From Parvibium lacunae (GTDB lineage Bacteria > Pseudomonadota > Gammaproteobacteria > Burkholderiales > Burkholderiaceae_D), in the NCBI RefSeq assembly GCF_003335215.1, contig NZ_QPGB01000004.1, positions 153,550-217,549 of the forward strand: 64,000 nucleotides of DNA. The letters run 5' to 3'. Made by a program: the position numbers and the translations under genes. Below, in pieces: positions 1-9,258 of this stretch. The notes under the pieces were generated by a model. That model was not told where the DNA came from. It worked only from the letters and a program-made list of their open reading frames with translations, and made no database searches. Positions within the stretch are counted from its first letter, which is position 1; the number at the start of each line of letters is the position of its first letter.

Positions 1-2
1 GC

Positions 3-116
3 AAAATTCGAGTTGAGAGTCGGGAAGGGTTGGGCACTACCTTCACGCTACAACTACCGCGGTGCGCCCCCGCACAACAAACAACGCCAGCTTTAGCTAC
101 GGGAGTGGACGCATGA
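3..116 (+). CDS. Sensor histidine kinase, C-terminal end (partial)
   Basis: The first bases read open in frame from position 3 to a TGA at 114-116. The translation starts KIRVESREGLGTTFTLQLP, the usual end of a HATPase_c domain (G3 box, 'G.GTTF...LP'), followed by a short variable tail. The rest of the kinase lies outside the window. Its stop overlaps the ATG of the next gene (ATGA, 113-116), so kinase and response regulator are probably translationally coupled and work as a pair. Partner specificity and signal cannot be judged from this fragment. Confidence 0.8.
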   Translation, partial: KIRVESREGLGTTFTLQLPRCAPAQQTTPALATGVDA

Positions 117-2401
117 CCTTACCACACGAGTCTAACCAAGCCTCTGCGGATGATGAACTGATTTTCGCCGAGGAAGAGATTGCAGACGCACCTGGATTGC
201 AGGATGCCTGGACAATTTTGATTGTGGATGACGATCAAGAAGTCCATCAAGCGACCTTGCTGGCATTGCAAGGCGAAGTAATTTTGGGCAAGCCTTTGAT
301 TTTTTGTCATGCCTACAGCGCGGAAGAAGCCCGAACAACGTTGCAAGGTATGGTGCAGCCTGCGGTTATTTTGCTCGATGTGGTGATGGAGAGTGATGAT
401 GCCGGTCTCAAACTTGTCCGCGTTATTCGCGAAGAACTGCAACTGACCGAAACCCGGATTATTTTAAGAACCGGTCAACCAGGCTATGCGCCGGAGCTAA
501 CCGTCATTCGCGACTATGACATTAACGACTATAAAGCCAAAGATGAACTGACCCGGATTCGGTTAATTACGACCCTCACGGCCGCACTGCGCTCCTACCG
601 CCAGATTCGGATGATCGGCGCCAGCCGGCGTGGGCTGGAAATGATTGTTCAATCCGCGGCAAAATTATTTGGCCAGCAGCAGGCCATGGAGGAATTCGCG
701 GATGGGGTGCTGACGCAACTCGCCGCACTGTTGGATTTACCGCCGGAAGGGCTGTTATGCGCACAGCGCGGCCATCCACTTCACCCACAGCAGTCTGATG
801 ATTTGTTTATCGTTGGTGCTGCAGGCAACTACCGTTCCTTGATGAGTCGCCAGTTACATGAAATTGGGGAGCAGCGGGTTATTGATGCTGTGCATACCGC
901 ATTCAAACGTGAGCAACACTATTTTGGCCCCAATGAGACGGTGCTTTATATTTGCCTCAGTGATTCACAGCGTGTTGCGGTGTTTCTTGATACGCCGAAA
1001 AATCTCGAAGAGGGCGACAAGAATCTACTCGAATTATTTTCTGTCAATATTGGGATCGGCATCGAAAATGTTTCCTTGGTTGATCGGTTGCATTTTGCTG
1101 CCTATTACGATCCACTCACGCACTTACCCAACCGTACCAGCTTCATCACCGCGTGTGATCAGGCCATGGCCCAGCGGCTGGATCACCACACCAACCAAGC
1201 AGCGATTGCCTGTTTGTTGGATATCAATCAGTTTTCCGTGATTAATGATGCCTTGGGTCACCACTACGGTGACGCACTCTTGCAGATGATTGCAGATCGG
1301 CTACAGCGACAGTTGCCCAAAGGCATGACTTTGGCACGCGTGGCAGGGGATAACTTTGCGATGCTGGCCGCAGATTTTGATTTGCGGGCGGAGCAGGTAT
1401 TACAGGTTTTCGCGGCCCCTTTTCGGATTAACAATGTTGACTTACCTGTTCGGGTTACTTTGGGCTTAACCCAACTCGCAGAAGTGGAGGGAGGCGGTAG
1501 CGATGTTCTCAAGTGTGCCAATATCGCGTTGAATCGCGCCAAGGCGACCGGGCGGCGGCGTTATGAGTGGTACGCCAAGAAAATGGCGGAGGAAACGCGT
1601 GAGCGTATTTCGTTACTGGCTGATCTCAAACTAGCGCTCGATACCGGCTTCTTACAACTTTACTACCAACCTAAAATTCACTTGGCGTCCGGCCGGGTAG
1701 TTGGGGCAGAGGCCTTATTGCGTTGGCGGCATCAACAAAATTATGTTGCCCCAGATTTATTTATTTCAGTAGCGGAATCTTCAGGTCTGATCGTTGAAAT
1801 AGGGAGCTGGGTTTTACAGCAAGCGTGTTTACAGAGTAAACGCTGGCGGGCGTTGATTGACCCTGACTTTAAAATGGCGATTAATGTTTCGATGGGGCAA
1901 TTACAGCAGGGCAGTTTCGCGAATGAGGTCGCCCATTTGTTGGTAGATCTGGCGATTGCGCCCAGTGCGCTGGAAGTCGAGATCACTGAAACGATGGCGA
2001 TGTTAGATGCCGATAGCATTTTGCCGGATCTGCGGAAATTGCAGCAGATGGGGGTCAGTATCGCGATTGACGATTTTGGAACCGGCTTTTCGTCTTTAGG
2101 TCACCTGCAAAATATGCCACTTAATACGTTGAAAATTGATCGGGCGTTTGTGCAAGAGCTGGCGTCACCAGAGATGGCCAGTAATGGCAAGAAAGCGATT
2201 GCGGATACGATCATGCAATTAGGCAGTAATCTCCGCTTAAGTTTGGTTGCCGAGGGGGTCGAGCAGCAGACACAAGCCGACTATCTGAAACAGGCGGGCT
2301 GTGATTTTGCGCAGGGCTATCTGTACTCGCCTGCATTACCCGCTGCTGCCTTTGAACAATGGGCGGTGCAGTGGCAAGAAGAGCAAAACCATCGAGATTG
2401 A
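113..2401 (+). CDS. Response regulator with DUF3369, degenerate GGDEF and EAL domains
   Basis: 762 residues from ATG 113, chosen because it overlaps the kinase stop and follows gggagtgg; an in-frame GTG at 62 lies inside the kinase gene. Order: receiver (about 33-160; DDD acidic cluster at 39-41, phospho-acceptor Asp89 in ILLDVVMES), DUF3369 region (about 180-330), GGDEF-type domain (about 345-490) and EAL domain (about 515-755). The GGDEF signature is AGDNF, so cyclase activity is unlikely. The EAL domain keeps GAEALLRW, the DDFGTGFSSL loop and VAEGVE, so cyclic-di-GMP phosphodiesterase activity is likely. It is probably a cytoplasmic output protein for the upstream kinase, lowering c-di-GMP in response to an unknown signal. 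Confidence 0.9.
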   Translation: MTLPHESNQASADDELIFAEEEIADAPGLQDAWTILIVDDDQEVHQATLLALQGEVILGKPLIFCHAYSAEEARTTLQGMVQPAVILLDVVMESDDAGLKLVRVIREELQLTETRIILRTGQPGYAPELTVIRDYDINDYKAKDELTRIRLITTLTAALRSYRQIRMIGASRRGLEMIVQSAAKLFGQQQAMEEFADGVLTQLAALLDLPPEGLLCAQRGHPLHPQQSDDLFIVGAAGNYRSLMSRQLHEIGEQRVIDAVHTAFKREQHYFGPNETVLYICLSDSQRVAVFLDTPKNLEEGDKNLLELFSVNIGIGIENVSLVDRLHFAAYYDPLTHLPNRTSFITACDQAMAQRLDHHTNQAAIACLLDINQFSVINDALGHHYGDALLQMIADRLQRQLPKGMTLARVAGDNFAMLAADFDLRAEQVLQVFAAPFRINNVDLPVRVTLGLTQLAEVEGGGSDVLKCANIALNRAKATGRRRYEWYAKKMAEETRERISLLADLKLALDTGFLQLYYQPKIHLASGRVVGAEALLRWRHQQNYVAPDLFISVAESSGLIVEIGSWVLQQACLQSKRWRALIDPDFKMAINVSMGQLQQGSFANEVAHLLVDLAIAPSALEVEITETMAMLDADSILPDLRKLQQMGVSIAIDDFGTGFSSLGHLQNMPLNTLKIDRAFVQELASPEMASNGKKAIADTIMQLGSNLRLSLVAEGVEQQTQADYLKQAGCDFAQGYLYSPALPAAAFEQWAVQWQEEQNHRD

Positions 2402-2492
2402 CGTTTTGTAGACAGGATTGAGATTGCCCCGTAAATGGCAGTTTTGGTAAACTAGCCTCATTGACGTTATTCAAATTTAGTCGGAGACATCG

Positions 2493-3095
2493 ATGTTAAA
2501 AGCGATTGCCACGATACTGCTGGTCTTATCAAACGCGGCCCTAGCGCAACTCCAACCCCCGAAAGAACGCGGTGCATATATTGGTCTCGGTTTCGGCCAG
2601 GCCAAAAATAACTTGGATTACCGGATTGGTTCCAACATCTCCAAAGATGACAGCGATGCCTATTCAAAACTCTATGCGGGTTATCAATTCAACCGGCTAT
2701 TTGGCGCAGAGCTTTTCTATGCGAATTTAGGGACCTCAACCTATAAATCGACCCTCAACAACGCGCCTTCTCAAGACCAATTCAAAAATAGTGTCATTGG
2801 GGTTAATGGGGTGTTATTCCTACCGATCCGGCAGCCACTCAGCTTTGTTGGTAAGCTCGGCTTGGGTGCCGCTACGAGTAAATACACCTGTGTTCAAGCC
2901 TGCAACAATGTCGCGAACAACAGCACCACCAGTACGTCGGCCCAGCTCGGGCTTGGGTTGCAATATCAGCTCTCCAGCGGCCTTGGTTTGCGAGTTGAGT
3001 ATGAACGCTATGGCGGTATCAATCATAAAATCAATACTAGTGAAGCCACGGCAAGTTTTGATGCGGTGGCCGCGTCTATTCAATACAAATTCTAG
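2493..3095 (+). CDS. Outer-membrane beta-barrel protein (OmpA/OmpX-like porin fold)
   Basis: 200 residues. The N terminus has a signal peptide (hydrophobic LKAIATILLVLSNAALA, cleavage after ALA). The mature part shows alternating aromatic and glycine strands (GAYIGLGFGQA, KLYAGYQFN, LFGAELFYANLG, SAQLGLGLQYQLS) and ends YKF, the terminal-Phe signal for outer-membrane insertion. Length and pattern fit the 8-stranded OmpA-like/outer membrane beta-barrel family. A CVQAC pair of cysteines near residue 131 could form a periplasmic or loop disulfide. The start has GGAG seven bases upstream. It is probably a single-gene unit: it lies between the EAL regulator and convergent comM. The exact role is unknown. 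Confidence 0.75.
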   Translation: MLKAIATILLVLSNAALAQLQPPKERGAYIGLGFGQAKNNLDYRIGSNISKDDSDAYSKLYAGYQFNRLFGAELFYANLGTSTYKSTLNNAPSQDQFKNSVIGVNGVLFLPIRQPLSFVGKLGLGAATSKYTCVQACNNVANNSTTSTSAQLGLGLQYQLSSGLGLRVEYERYGGINHKINTSEATASFDAVAASIQYKF

Positions 3096-3124
3096 TGATC
3101 GAGTTGCCGGCTTTGCTGCGGCAG

Positions 3125-4636
3125 TCAGCCATTCAAGCCGCGGCGATATTGCAGCGCCTCGGCTAAATGGGGCAGCGCTACCTCTGGGTTGTTTCCAAGG
3201 TCGGCGATTGTCCGGGCCAGCTTCAGGATTCGATGGTAGGCGCGGGCAGATAAATTCAAGCGCTCAATCGCTTGCCGAACAAACGCTTCACTGGCTTTCT
3301 CGAGTGGCACCAATGCTTCTAATTGCGCGTTGGTCAGTCGTGCATTCAAGACCGACTGGCGACCACGTTGGGCTTGCTGCGTTTGTTGAACCCGTGCCGC
3401 AATCACGCTGGAGGCTTCTCCTTGTGGCAGTTGCGTGAGTTCACTCGCTGTCAGGCTGGGGACATGACAGACCATATCGATCCGATCCAGCAGGGGGCCT
3501 GACAGTTTATGCTGGTAGCGTTGTATTTGGTCGGGAGTACAGCGGCACCGCGCTTGGCCAAAGTAACCGCAAGGGCAGGGATTCATGGCTGCGACCAGCT
3601 GAAAGTCAGCAGGAAACTCAACTTGACGGGCTGCCCGGGAGATCGTAATCCGTCCATTTTCAAGCGGTTCCCTGAGCACTTCCAAGGCACGGCGATCAAA
3701 CTCTGGCAACTCATCTAAAAACAAAATGCCTTGGTGGGCCAGTGAGATTTCGCCTGGGCGCGGGTGGCTGCCACCGCCAACCAGGGCCACGGCCGAAGCG
3801 GTATGGTGCGGTGCGCGAAAGGGTCGCATCCCAAAAGAATCCGGGTCGAATTTGCCAACAAGGCTCAACAAGGCTGCCGATTCTTGTGCAGCACTTTCGC
3901 TGAGAGCGGGCAGTAAACCGGGAAGTCGATTGGCCAACATGGACTTGCCACTGCCTGGCGGCCCGACGAGTAGCAGGCTATGTCCGCCAGCCGCCGCAAT
4001 TTCCAATGCGCGTTTAGCTTGGTTCTGGCCTTTGATATCTTTTAGGTCGAGCCCGTTGTGATTGTGGCGCGGGGTTGTCTGCCGTACCGTGGGCGTCAAG
4101 GGTTGTTGTCCACTTAAATGCCCGACCACGGCAACCAGGCTCGTCGCGGGCAAAATCGTCAGCCCTTGAATTAAGGATGCTTCTGTCGCGTTGGCGGCGG
4201 CAAGGATGAATTGCCGCTTGTCTTGGCTGGCTTGCATCGCTGCCGCAAAGGCTAAAGCGCCACGCGTGCCCAGCAGCTCACCACTGAGCGAGAGCTCACC
4301 GGCGAACTCATACTCATTTAAGGCGGCGAGCCCTGTTTGACCCAAGATTAGTTGCCCGCTGGCGGCCAAAATGCCGAGCGCAATCGGTAAATCATAGTGG
4401 CCAGACTCTTTGGGCAGATCGGCGGGCGCCAGATTAACGGTGATGCGCCGTTGCGGAAATTCAAAGCCACTGGTTTGAATCGCGGCGCGAACCCGATCAC
4501 GGCTTTCCTTGACTTCCGCTTCCGGCAAACCTACTAGGGTAAAACCTGGTAGGCCATTCGCTAAATGAACTTCTACGCGAACAGGCAGCGCGCTGACCCC
4601 GAGCACTGCACGGCTGTGCAAGACAGCAAGGGGCAT
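3125..4636 (-). CDS. comM: ComM/YifB-family Mg-chelatase-like AAA+ helicase
   Basis: 503 residues, the usual length of ComM. I start it at ATG 4636 (MPLAVLHSRAVLGV), one base after the ubiK stop; a longer reading to 4735 would lie within ubiK. N-terminal Lon-protease-like domain (about 1-190), then a Mg-chelatase AAA+ core with Walker A GPPGSGKSML, Walker B ILFLDELPEF and a sensor/arginine-finger region, then the C-terminal Mg-chelatase extension ending in LAEALQYRR. The family forms hexameric DNA helicases that promote branch migration during recombination and natural transformation. Co-transcription with ubiK is suggested by the one-base gap. Confidence 0.93.
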   Translation of the reverse strand: MPLAVLHSRAVLGVSALPVRVEVHLANGLPGFTLVGLPEAEVKESRDRVRAAIQTSGFEFPQRRITVNLAPADLPKESGHYDLPIALGILAASGQLILGQTGLAALNEYEFAGELSLSGELLGTRGALAFAAAMQASQDKRQFILAAANATEASLIQGLTILPATSLVAVVGHLSGQQPLTPTVRQTTPRHNHNGLDLKDIKGQNQAKRALEIAAAGGHSLLLVGPPGSGKSMLANRLPGLLPALSESAAQESAALLSLVGKFDPDSFGMRPFRAPHHTASAVALVGGGSHPRPGEISLAHQGILFLDELPEFDRRALEVLREPLENGRITISRAARQVEFPADFQLVAAMNPCPCGYFGQARCRCTPDQIQRYQHKLSGPLLDRIDMVCHVPSLTASELTQLPQGEASSVIAARVQQTQQAQRGRQSVLNARLTNAQLEALVPLEKASEAFVRQAIERLNLSARAYHRILKLARTIADLGNNPEVALPHLAEALQYRRGLNG

Positions 4637-4637
4637 G

Positions 4638-4871
4638 CTAGGACTGACTATCGAGTTTTTCGATACGGGCTTCGAGCGCGGCGATCCGCTGCAGGGCGCG
4701 TTCCAGTAATTGTTGCTGCAACTCGAATTCTTCACGGGTCACTAAGTCGAGTTTGTTAAACCCCTGTTGTAGCAAGGCTTTGAGGTTTTTTTCAATATCT
4801 TTTGCGGGGCTGGCAGCGTATAGATCAGCGATTCGCTTTTGCATATCTTCGAATAGCGCATGAGGTTGCAT
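4638..4871 (-). CDS. ubiK: Ubiquinone biosynthesis accessory factor UbiK (YqiC/BMFP family)
   Basis: 77 residues, mostly coiled coil. It carries the family pattern of an N-terminal amphipathic segment (FEDMQKRIADLYAASP), followed by a linker and a C-terminal leucine/glutamate coiled coil (EEFELQQQLLERALQRIAAL). UbiK trimers bind membranes and UbiJ and are needed for efficient aerobic ubiquinone synthesis. RBS-like aagaggctcc/aggag sequence lies just upstream on the minus strand. It forms a two-gene unit with comM downstream, an arrangement common in betaproteobacteria. The promoter must lie in the 272-base divergent region shared with the nitrogen operon. Confidence 0.88.
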   Translation of the reverse strand: MQPHALFEDMQKRIADLYAASPAKDIEKNLKALLQQGFNKLDLVTREEFELQQQLLERALQRIAALEARIEKLDSQS

Positions 4872-4953
4872 AAGAGGCTCCTTGAAATTGTTTTGAATTT
4901 CCCCCAGCAGTCTAACAATTTATTCGAGGATTTTGTTACCCATCTCTTGTCTC

Positions 4954-4968
4954 GCACTGATTTGGTGC
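4954..4968. promoter_or_regulatory. Probable NtrC binding site 1
   Basis: GCAC-N7-GTGC (GCACTGATTTGGTGC) matches the NtrC enhancer consensus TGCACY-N5-RGTGCA in both half-sites. It lies about 130 bases upstream of the sigma-54 promoter at 5082-5095, a normal enhancer distance, in front of the gcw_chp-glnK-amtB operon. Confidence 0.7.
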
Positions 4969-4992
4969 CGATATCAAAATAGACAGCGATAG

Positions 4993-5009
4993 TGCGTTGT
5001 CTTGGTGCA
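4993..5009. promoter_or_regulatory. Probable NtrC binding site 2 (one strong half-site)
   Basis: TGC-N8-TGGTGCA: the right half (TGGTGCA) is perfect against the NtrC consensus and the left half is weaker (TGCGTT). Centre-to-centre it is 40 bases, about four helical turns, from site 1, the usual pairing of cooperating NtrC dimers. Confidence 0.6.
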
Positions 5010-5081
5010 GCCTTATCATCCCAGTCCATGATTATGCTTTTTTTGCATCGATTTTCGGCATAAAGTCTGCCTGCTTAGCCT

Positions 5082-5095
5082 GGCACGGAATCTGC
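5082..5095 (+). promoter_or_regulatory. Sigma-54 (RpoN) promoter
   Basis: TGGCACGGAATCTGCT spans 5081-5096 and has GG at 5082-5083 and GC at 5094-5095, exactly ten bases between them as required for -24/-12 recognition, with the consensus TGGCACG block. The predicted transcript starts near 5107, about 37 bases before the gcw_chp ATG. With the two NtrC-like sites upstream it indicates nitrogen-limitation control. Confidence 0.85.
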
Positions 5096-5143
5096 TCAGT
5101 CCCACTCAGTTGCACTTCAACTTTATATAAAGAGAGGAATACG

Positions 5144-6028
5144 ATGAATACTCGACTCCAGAAAACACTATTGTCAGCAGCCTTGTTGGCCGCCGCCAGT
5201 GGCGCTTATGCCGCTGATGCGCCTGCCTCTGACCATACTTTTACCGGCAATTTCGGCTTGTACAGCGACTATCGGTTTCGTGGCATCTCCCAAACGTATT
5301 TGCAACCGGCACTCCAAGGGGGGCTGGATTACAGCCATAGCAGCGGTGTTTACATTGGGCTATGGAGTTCGAATGTATCGAGCAATCTTTACCAGAATGG
5401 TAACGGTCAAGAAGTGGATCTGTATTTGGGCTTTAAGAAAGAGTTGGTAAAAGACTTTACGGTAGATGGCGGGTTTTTGCAGTACTACTACCCCGCCGCT
5501 AAATATGGCAATGGGGCAACGGTTCAACCGCAGGGGGCAGGACAAAAATATGACAACCGTGAGCTGTATGTGGCGATGACCTACAAGTGGCTAGCGCTCA
5601 AATACAGCCATGCAATTACCGATTATTTCGGCGTCAATCAAAATACTTATGGCGGTTATTGTGGACTCAATGGCGATGGATCGGCTCCAACAACCGGGTG
5701 TATTGCAACCAATCGTGGGGGCTCCAAAGGGTCTGGTTATATTGATTTAACCGGTACTTTCCCGATAACGGATAAATTCTCTCTAGTGGCTCACTATGGC
5801 CATACGAAAGTCAAAAACTACGGTGAACTGAGTTACAGCGATTGGAAGCTGGGGGCTACCTATGATCTCGGTGGCTGGATCCTAGGCGCAAGCTACATTG
5901 ATACCAACGCAAAAGAGCGTTTTTATCGTTACGGTCAGGCAGCGGCAACACCAACTGGCGCGAACACCGCAGGTGTTAAAGATCCCAGTAAATCGACGGT
6001 TGTTCTGAGTATCAGCAAAACTTTTTAA
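5144..6028 (+). CDS. Gcw_chp (TIGR02001) family outer-membrane-like protein in the nitrogen operon
   Basis: 294 residues from ATG 5144, preceded by agagagg; an in-frame upstream extension to 4997 would cross the promoter and is rejected. Signal peptide MNTRLQKTLLSAALLAAASGAYA. The mature protein opens with the TIGR02001 hallmark (GNFGLYSDYRFRGISQT) and is rich in aromatic beta-strands, ending in a Phe (SISKTF), so an outer-membrane barrel is likely. The family has no assigned function but is often found just before glnK-amtB in betaproteobacteria. Control by sigma-54/NtrC suggests a role in uptake of ammonium or another nitrogen source across the outer membrane; this is inference. Confidence 0.85.
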   Translation: MNTRLQKTLLSAALLAAASGAYAADAPASDHTFTGNFGLYSDYRFRGISQTYLQPALQGGLDYSHSSGVYIGLWSSNVSSNLYQNGNGQEVDLYLGFKKELVKDFTVDGGFLQYYYPAAKYGNGATVQPQGAGQKYDNRELYVAMTYKWLALKYSHAITDYFGVNQNTYGGYCGLNGDGSAPTTGCIATNRGGSKGSGYIDLTGTFPITDKFSLVAHYGHTKVKNYGELSYSDWKLGATYDLGGWILGASYIDTNAKERFYRYGQAAATPTGANTAGVKDPSKSTVVLSISKTF

Positions 6029-6421
<393 letters not shown>

Positions 6422-6436
6422 GGAACGGAGCGCCCA

Positions 6437-7993
6437 ATGAAAAATTTCTTCTCACGCTGTTTATTCAGCCTGCTACTCGGGCTTACTGTCATCAGTCAGC
6501 CTACGTTCGCGCAAGATAAACCTGCGGCAGAGGCGGCCACTGCCATGCCCACTGCCAGCCCAGACGCCAAGCCTGCCGAAGCAGTAGCTGCAGCGCCGGC
6601 AGCGGTCGCCGCGGCAGCGCCTGCTGCACCCGCTGAAGCAGCCCCAGCAGCAGCGCCTAACTTTAATAAAGGCGATACGGCTTGGATGATGGTGGCGACG
6701 CTGCTGGTCATTATGATGACCGTCCCTGGTTTGGCCTTGTTCTATGGCGGCTTGGTTCGCAAGAAAAACATGCTGTCGGTTCTCATGCAGGTGATGGTAA
6801 CTTTTTCCCTGATTGTGGTTCTGTGGGCGGTCTATGGCTATTCATTGGCCTTTACCGAAGGCAGTGCCTATATTGGCGGGTTCGATCGCCTTTTCCTGAA
6901 TGGCATTTTCAATCCTGCCGATGGGAGTTTTTCTGCGGCAGCAACATTCAGTAAAGGGGTGCCCATTCCTGAGATTGTGTTTGTCGCTTTCCAGGCCACC
7001 TTTGCCGGTATTACCTGCTGTCTGATCGTTGGTGCTTTTGCTGAGCGCATTAAATTCTCTGCGGTGTTGCTTTTCATGGTGCTGTGGTTTACGTTCAGCT
7101 ATCTGCCCATTGCGCATATGGTGTGGTTCTGGATGGGGCCTGATGCATACACCGATGCCAAGTTAGTGGATGAGTTGACCAGCAAAGCAGGCTTGATTTG
7201 GCAGTGGGGTGCGCTGGATTTCGCAGGTGGTACGGTGGTGCATATCAATGCTGCGGTTGCCGGCTTGGTGGGCGCTTACTTGGTTGGCAAGCGGATTGGC
7301 TATGGTAAAGAAGCGATGACCCCGCACAGCTTAACCCTCACGATGGTGGGTGCGTCTATGCTGTGGGTCGGTTGGTTCGGTTTTAATGCGGGTTCCGCGT
7401 TAGAAGCGAATGGCACGGCGGCATTGGCATTCATCAATACTTTTACGGCAACCGCTGCCGCGGTGTTGTCCTGGAGTTTTGGCGAGTGGCTGGGTAAAGG
7501 TAAACCTTCCATGCTGGGAGCCGCATCGGGTGCGGTAGCAGGCTTGGTCGCCATTACACCGGCGGCGGGTAATGTCGGCTTGATGGGGGCAATCGTCATT
7601 GGCTTGTTGGCCGGTATTGCTTGCTTGTGGGGGGTGACAGGCTTGAAACGGTTGCTCGGCGCCGATGATTCACTCGATGTGTTTGGGGTTCACGGTGTTG
7701 GCGGTATCCTCGGCGCCTTGTTGACGGGTGTCTTTAACTCGCCCGCCTTGGGCGGCCCTGGTTATGTGAGTGATTGGGTCACCGGTACCGTGATTAAAGC
7801 GGCAGAGTATTCAATTGCCGCCCAAGTCTGGACACAAGCTAAGGGGGTGCTCGTTACCATCGTTTGGTCCGCTGTTGTCTCCTTCGTCGCCTACAAGATC
7901 GTTGATTTGGTGATCGGCTTGCGGGTGAGCGAAGAAGAAGAGCGCGAAGGCCTGGATATTAACTCGCACGGCGAAACGGCTTACCACGACTAA
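6437..7993 (+). CDS. amtB: Ammonium transporter AmtB
   Basis: 518 residues. A signal peptide (KNFFSRCLFSLLLGLTVISQPTFA) is followed by a roughly 50-residue Ala/Pro/Glu-rich linker and then the eleven-helix Amt core from about residue 78. Conserved elements include GGLVRKKNMLSVLMQ, the first pore histidine in GGTVVHI and the second in the GVHGVGG segment, and the C-terminal cytoplasmic tail (EEEEREGLDINSHGE) that contacts GlnK. The long low-complexity periplasmic N-terminal extension is common in betaproteobacterial homologues. It conducts NH3/NH4+ into the cell when nitrogen is limiting, gated by GlnK encoded just upstream. Confidence 0.95.
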   Translation: MKNFFSRCLFSLLLGLTVISQPTFAQDKPAAEAATAMPTASPDAKPAEAVAAAPAAVAAAAPAAPAEAAPAAAPNFNKGDTAWMMVATLLVIMMTVPGLALFYGGLVRKKNMLSVLMQVMVTFSLIVVLWAVYGYSLAFTEGSAYIGGFDRLFLNGIFNPADGSFSAAATFSKGVPIPEIVFVAFQATFAGITCCLIVGAFAERIKFSAVLLFMVLWFTFSYLPIAHMVWFWMGPDAYTDAKLVDELTSKAGLIWQWGALDFAGGTVVHINAAVAGLVGAYLVGKRIGYGKEAMTPHSLTLTMVGASMLWVGWFGFNAGSALEANGTAALAFINTFTATAAAVLSWSFGEWLGKGKPSMLGAASGAVAGLVAITPAAGNVGLMGAIVIGLLAGIACLWGVTGLKRLLGADDSLDVFGVHGVGGILGALLTGVFNSPALGGPGYVSDWVTGTVIKAAEYSIAAQVWTQAKGVLVTIVWSAVVSFVAYKIVDLVIGLRVSEEEEREGLDINSHGETAYHD

Positions 7994-8059
7994 GCGGTAA
8001 CAAACAGAAGGATTCGGAGGAGACCCTTTCCTGAAAGTTAGCAGATTCGTCTGCCATTT

Positions 8060-8087
8060 GGCCCCACCCCGGTGGGGCCTATTTTTT
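8060..8087 (+). terminator. Rho-independent terminator after amtB
   Basis: Inverted repeat ggccccacc (8060-8068) / ggtggggcc (8071-8079) with a two- to four-base loop, followed by tattttttat. It closes the nitrogen operon. Confidence 0.9.
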
Positions 8088-8127
8088 ATGCTGATTGGGC
8101 GGGTTTGTGTTGTCGGACGTCACAAAA

Positions 8128-8156
8128 CTGTCAATTTTTGCGACGCAGGCTATACA
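8128..8156 (+). promoter_or_regulatory. Candidate sigma-70 promoter in the 7994-8308 intergenic stretch
   Basis: CTGTCA (8128-8133) and TATACA (8151-8156) are 17 bases apart, a fair -35/-10 pair about 150 bases before the 8309 gene. Apart from this and the amtB terminator, the 315-base gap holds nothing I recognise. Confidence 0.35.
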
Positions 8157-8308
8157 GCGCGAGGCTTTTAACGCAGAATTTATGCTCTAGGGGGCGCAGG
8201 CAGAAGCGGGTCTCTGTCAGCGCAAATCTATTTCCTTGGCTCGATACGTTGAGGAAATGGTTGGGTTAAAGAGGCATAAAAATTGAGACAAATCCAAAGG
8301 AATCGATC

Positions 8309-9256
8309 ATGGCGTCGGATGTGAAAGCACGGCGCTTAGGCTGTCATGGATTGAATGAACATGAAGTGATGGTACTGCGTTCGATGTTGCGCTTATTTGG
8401 CGCTCGTGGCCAAACGCCATGGGAGTTGCAACCACAGCCACCCTTTGATGCGGTGATTGTGCCTGATATGCGCTCTGAGTTAGATCAAGAAGGTTTGCCT
8501 TCACGTCTGTTCATTCGCACGGGCCTGAACCCGGCGACCGTCAATGGTGAGCGACGGACCAGTGAAGATTTCATTGTGCGACCGATCCGGGCACTGCCCC
8601 TGTTTGAGAAGCTGAATGAAATTGATCGCTTAATCAGCATGAAAGAACCCCAACACGCCCCAGCGCAGCGTGAATGGGCCGATGTCTTGATGGACTATTG
8701 GGATAACGGCGGCGGCTTTCTGGTGAAGACGGCGGCGACGAAAGTCATTATTTTCCCTCAGGCGCGGCGTTTTTTACCGGAGCGTCCCGATTTATCAGTA
8801 GCTGAAATTGTTCGTTCCCCGGTATTGAGTATCAAGCCGATCGAGCAGGAGCGGGCAGAGCAAATTCTGAAAGAGCGGCGCACCCGTGGCTTAGGCTGGC
8901 TGGGTTGGTATGCGGGCCACTATTACCCGCTGGAAGTCCTACTGGTTCCCACCTCAGCGGACGTGCCGATTCAACTGCGCCGCTGGCCAGATTTTGGTAC
9001 TTTAGACCATTTGCCAGAATATTTTAATCTGGCGGGCTTGCTCAATCGTTATTCCATGACCGTGGCACAGTTGATTGAAGCGTCAGCGTTACCCCCTGAG
9101 ACTGTTTATCGATTCTTGAACGCGACTTATTTGTCGGGCCTCTTGGTAGAAGCCCGTGAGAAAGGTTGGTTAAGCTGGTTGAAGCGCGGCTACAACCCCC
9201 AAGCGCAGGAAAAACTTGGGGTCATTGCAGCGATACGTCGAAAATTGGGGCTCTAA
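8309..9256 (+). CDS. Unknown protein, first gene of a GTPase/roadblock module
   Basis: 315 residues, preceded by aaagga. I do not recognise a named family. The N-terminal third (EVMVLRSMLRLFG...FDAVIVPD) has alternating hydrophobic strands ending in an acidic residue, vaguely like a receiver fold but without the full acidic pocket. The middle contains WADVLMDYWDNGGGF and two Arg-rich helices. The C-terminal part (YFNLAGLLNRYSMTVAQLIEASALPPETVYRFLNATYLSGLLVE in outline) looks like a helical, winged-helix-type domain as found next to roadblock/GTPase systems. It is two bases from the GTPase start, so the three genes form one operon. A scaffold or effector role for the GTPase is only inference. 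Confidence 0.7.
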   Translation: MASDVKARRLGCHGLNEHEVMVLRSMLRLFGARGQTPWELQPQPPFDAVIVPDMRSELDQEGLPSRLFIRTGLNPATVNGERRTSEDFIVRPIRALPLFEKLNEIDRLISMKEPQHAPAQREWADVLMDYWDNGGGFLVKTAATKVIIFPQARRFLPERPDLSVAEIVRSPVLSIKPIEQERAEQILKERRTRGLGWLGWYAGHYYPLEVLLVPTSADVPIQLRRWPDFGTLDHLPEYFNLAGLLNRYSMTVAQLIEASALPPETVYRFLNATYLSGLLVEAREKGWLSWLKRGYNPQAQEKLGVIAAIRRKLGL

Positions 9257-9258
9257 CA

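Noticed and set aside
62..112. GTG start for the response regulator at 62
   Set aside because: It lies inside the kinase gene; ATG 113 overlaps the kinase stop and has a ribosome site.
3096..3438. Plus-strand frame after the outer-membrane protein gene
   Set aside because: It is antisense to comM, with arginine- and serine-rich composition typical of a shadow frame.
4997..5143. N-terminal extension of the Gcw_chp protein
   Set aside because: It would translate across the sigma-54 promoter; ATG 5144 starts a clean signal peptide.
8072..8269. 65-codon frame after amtB
   Set aside because: It begins within the terminator hairpin and has no ribosome site or recognisable sequence.
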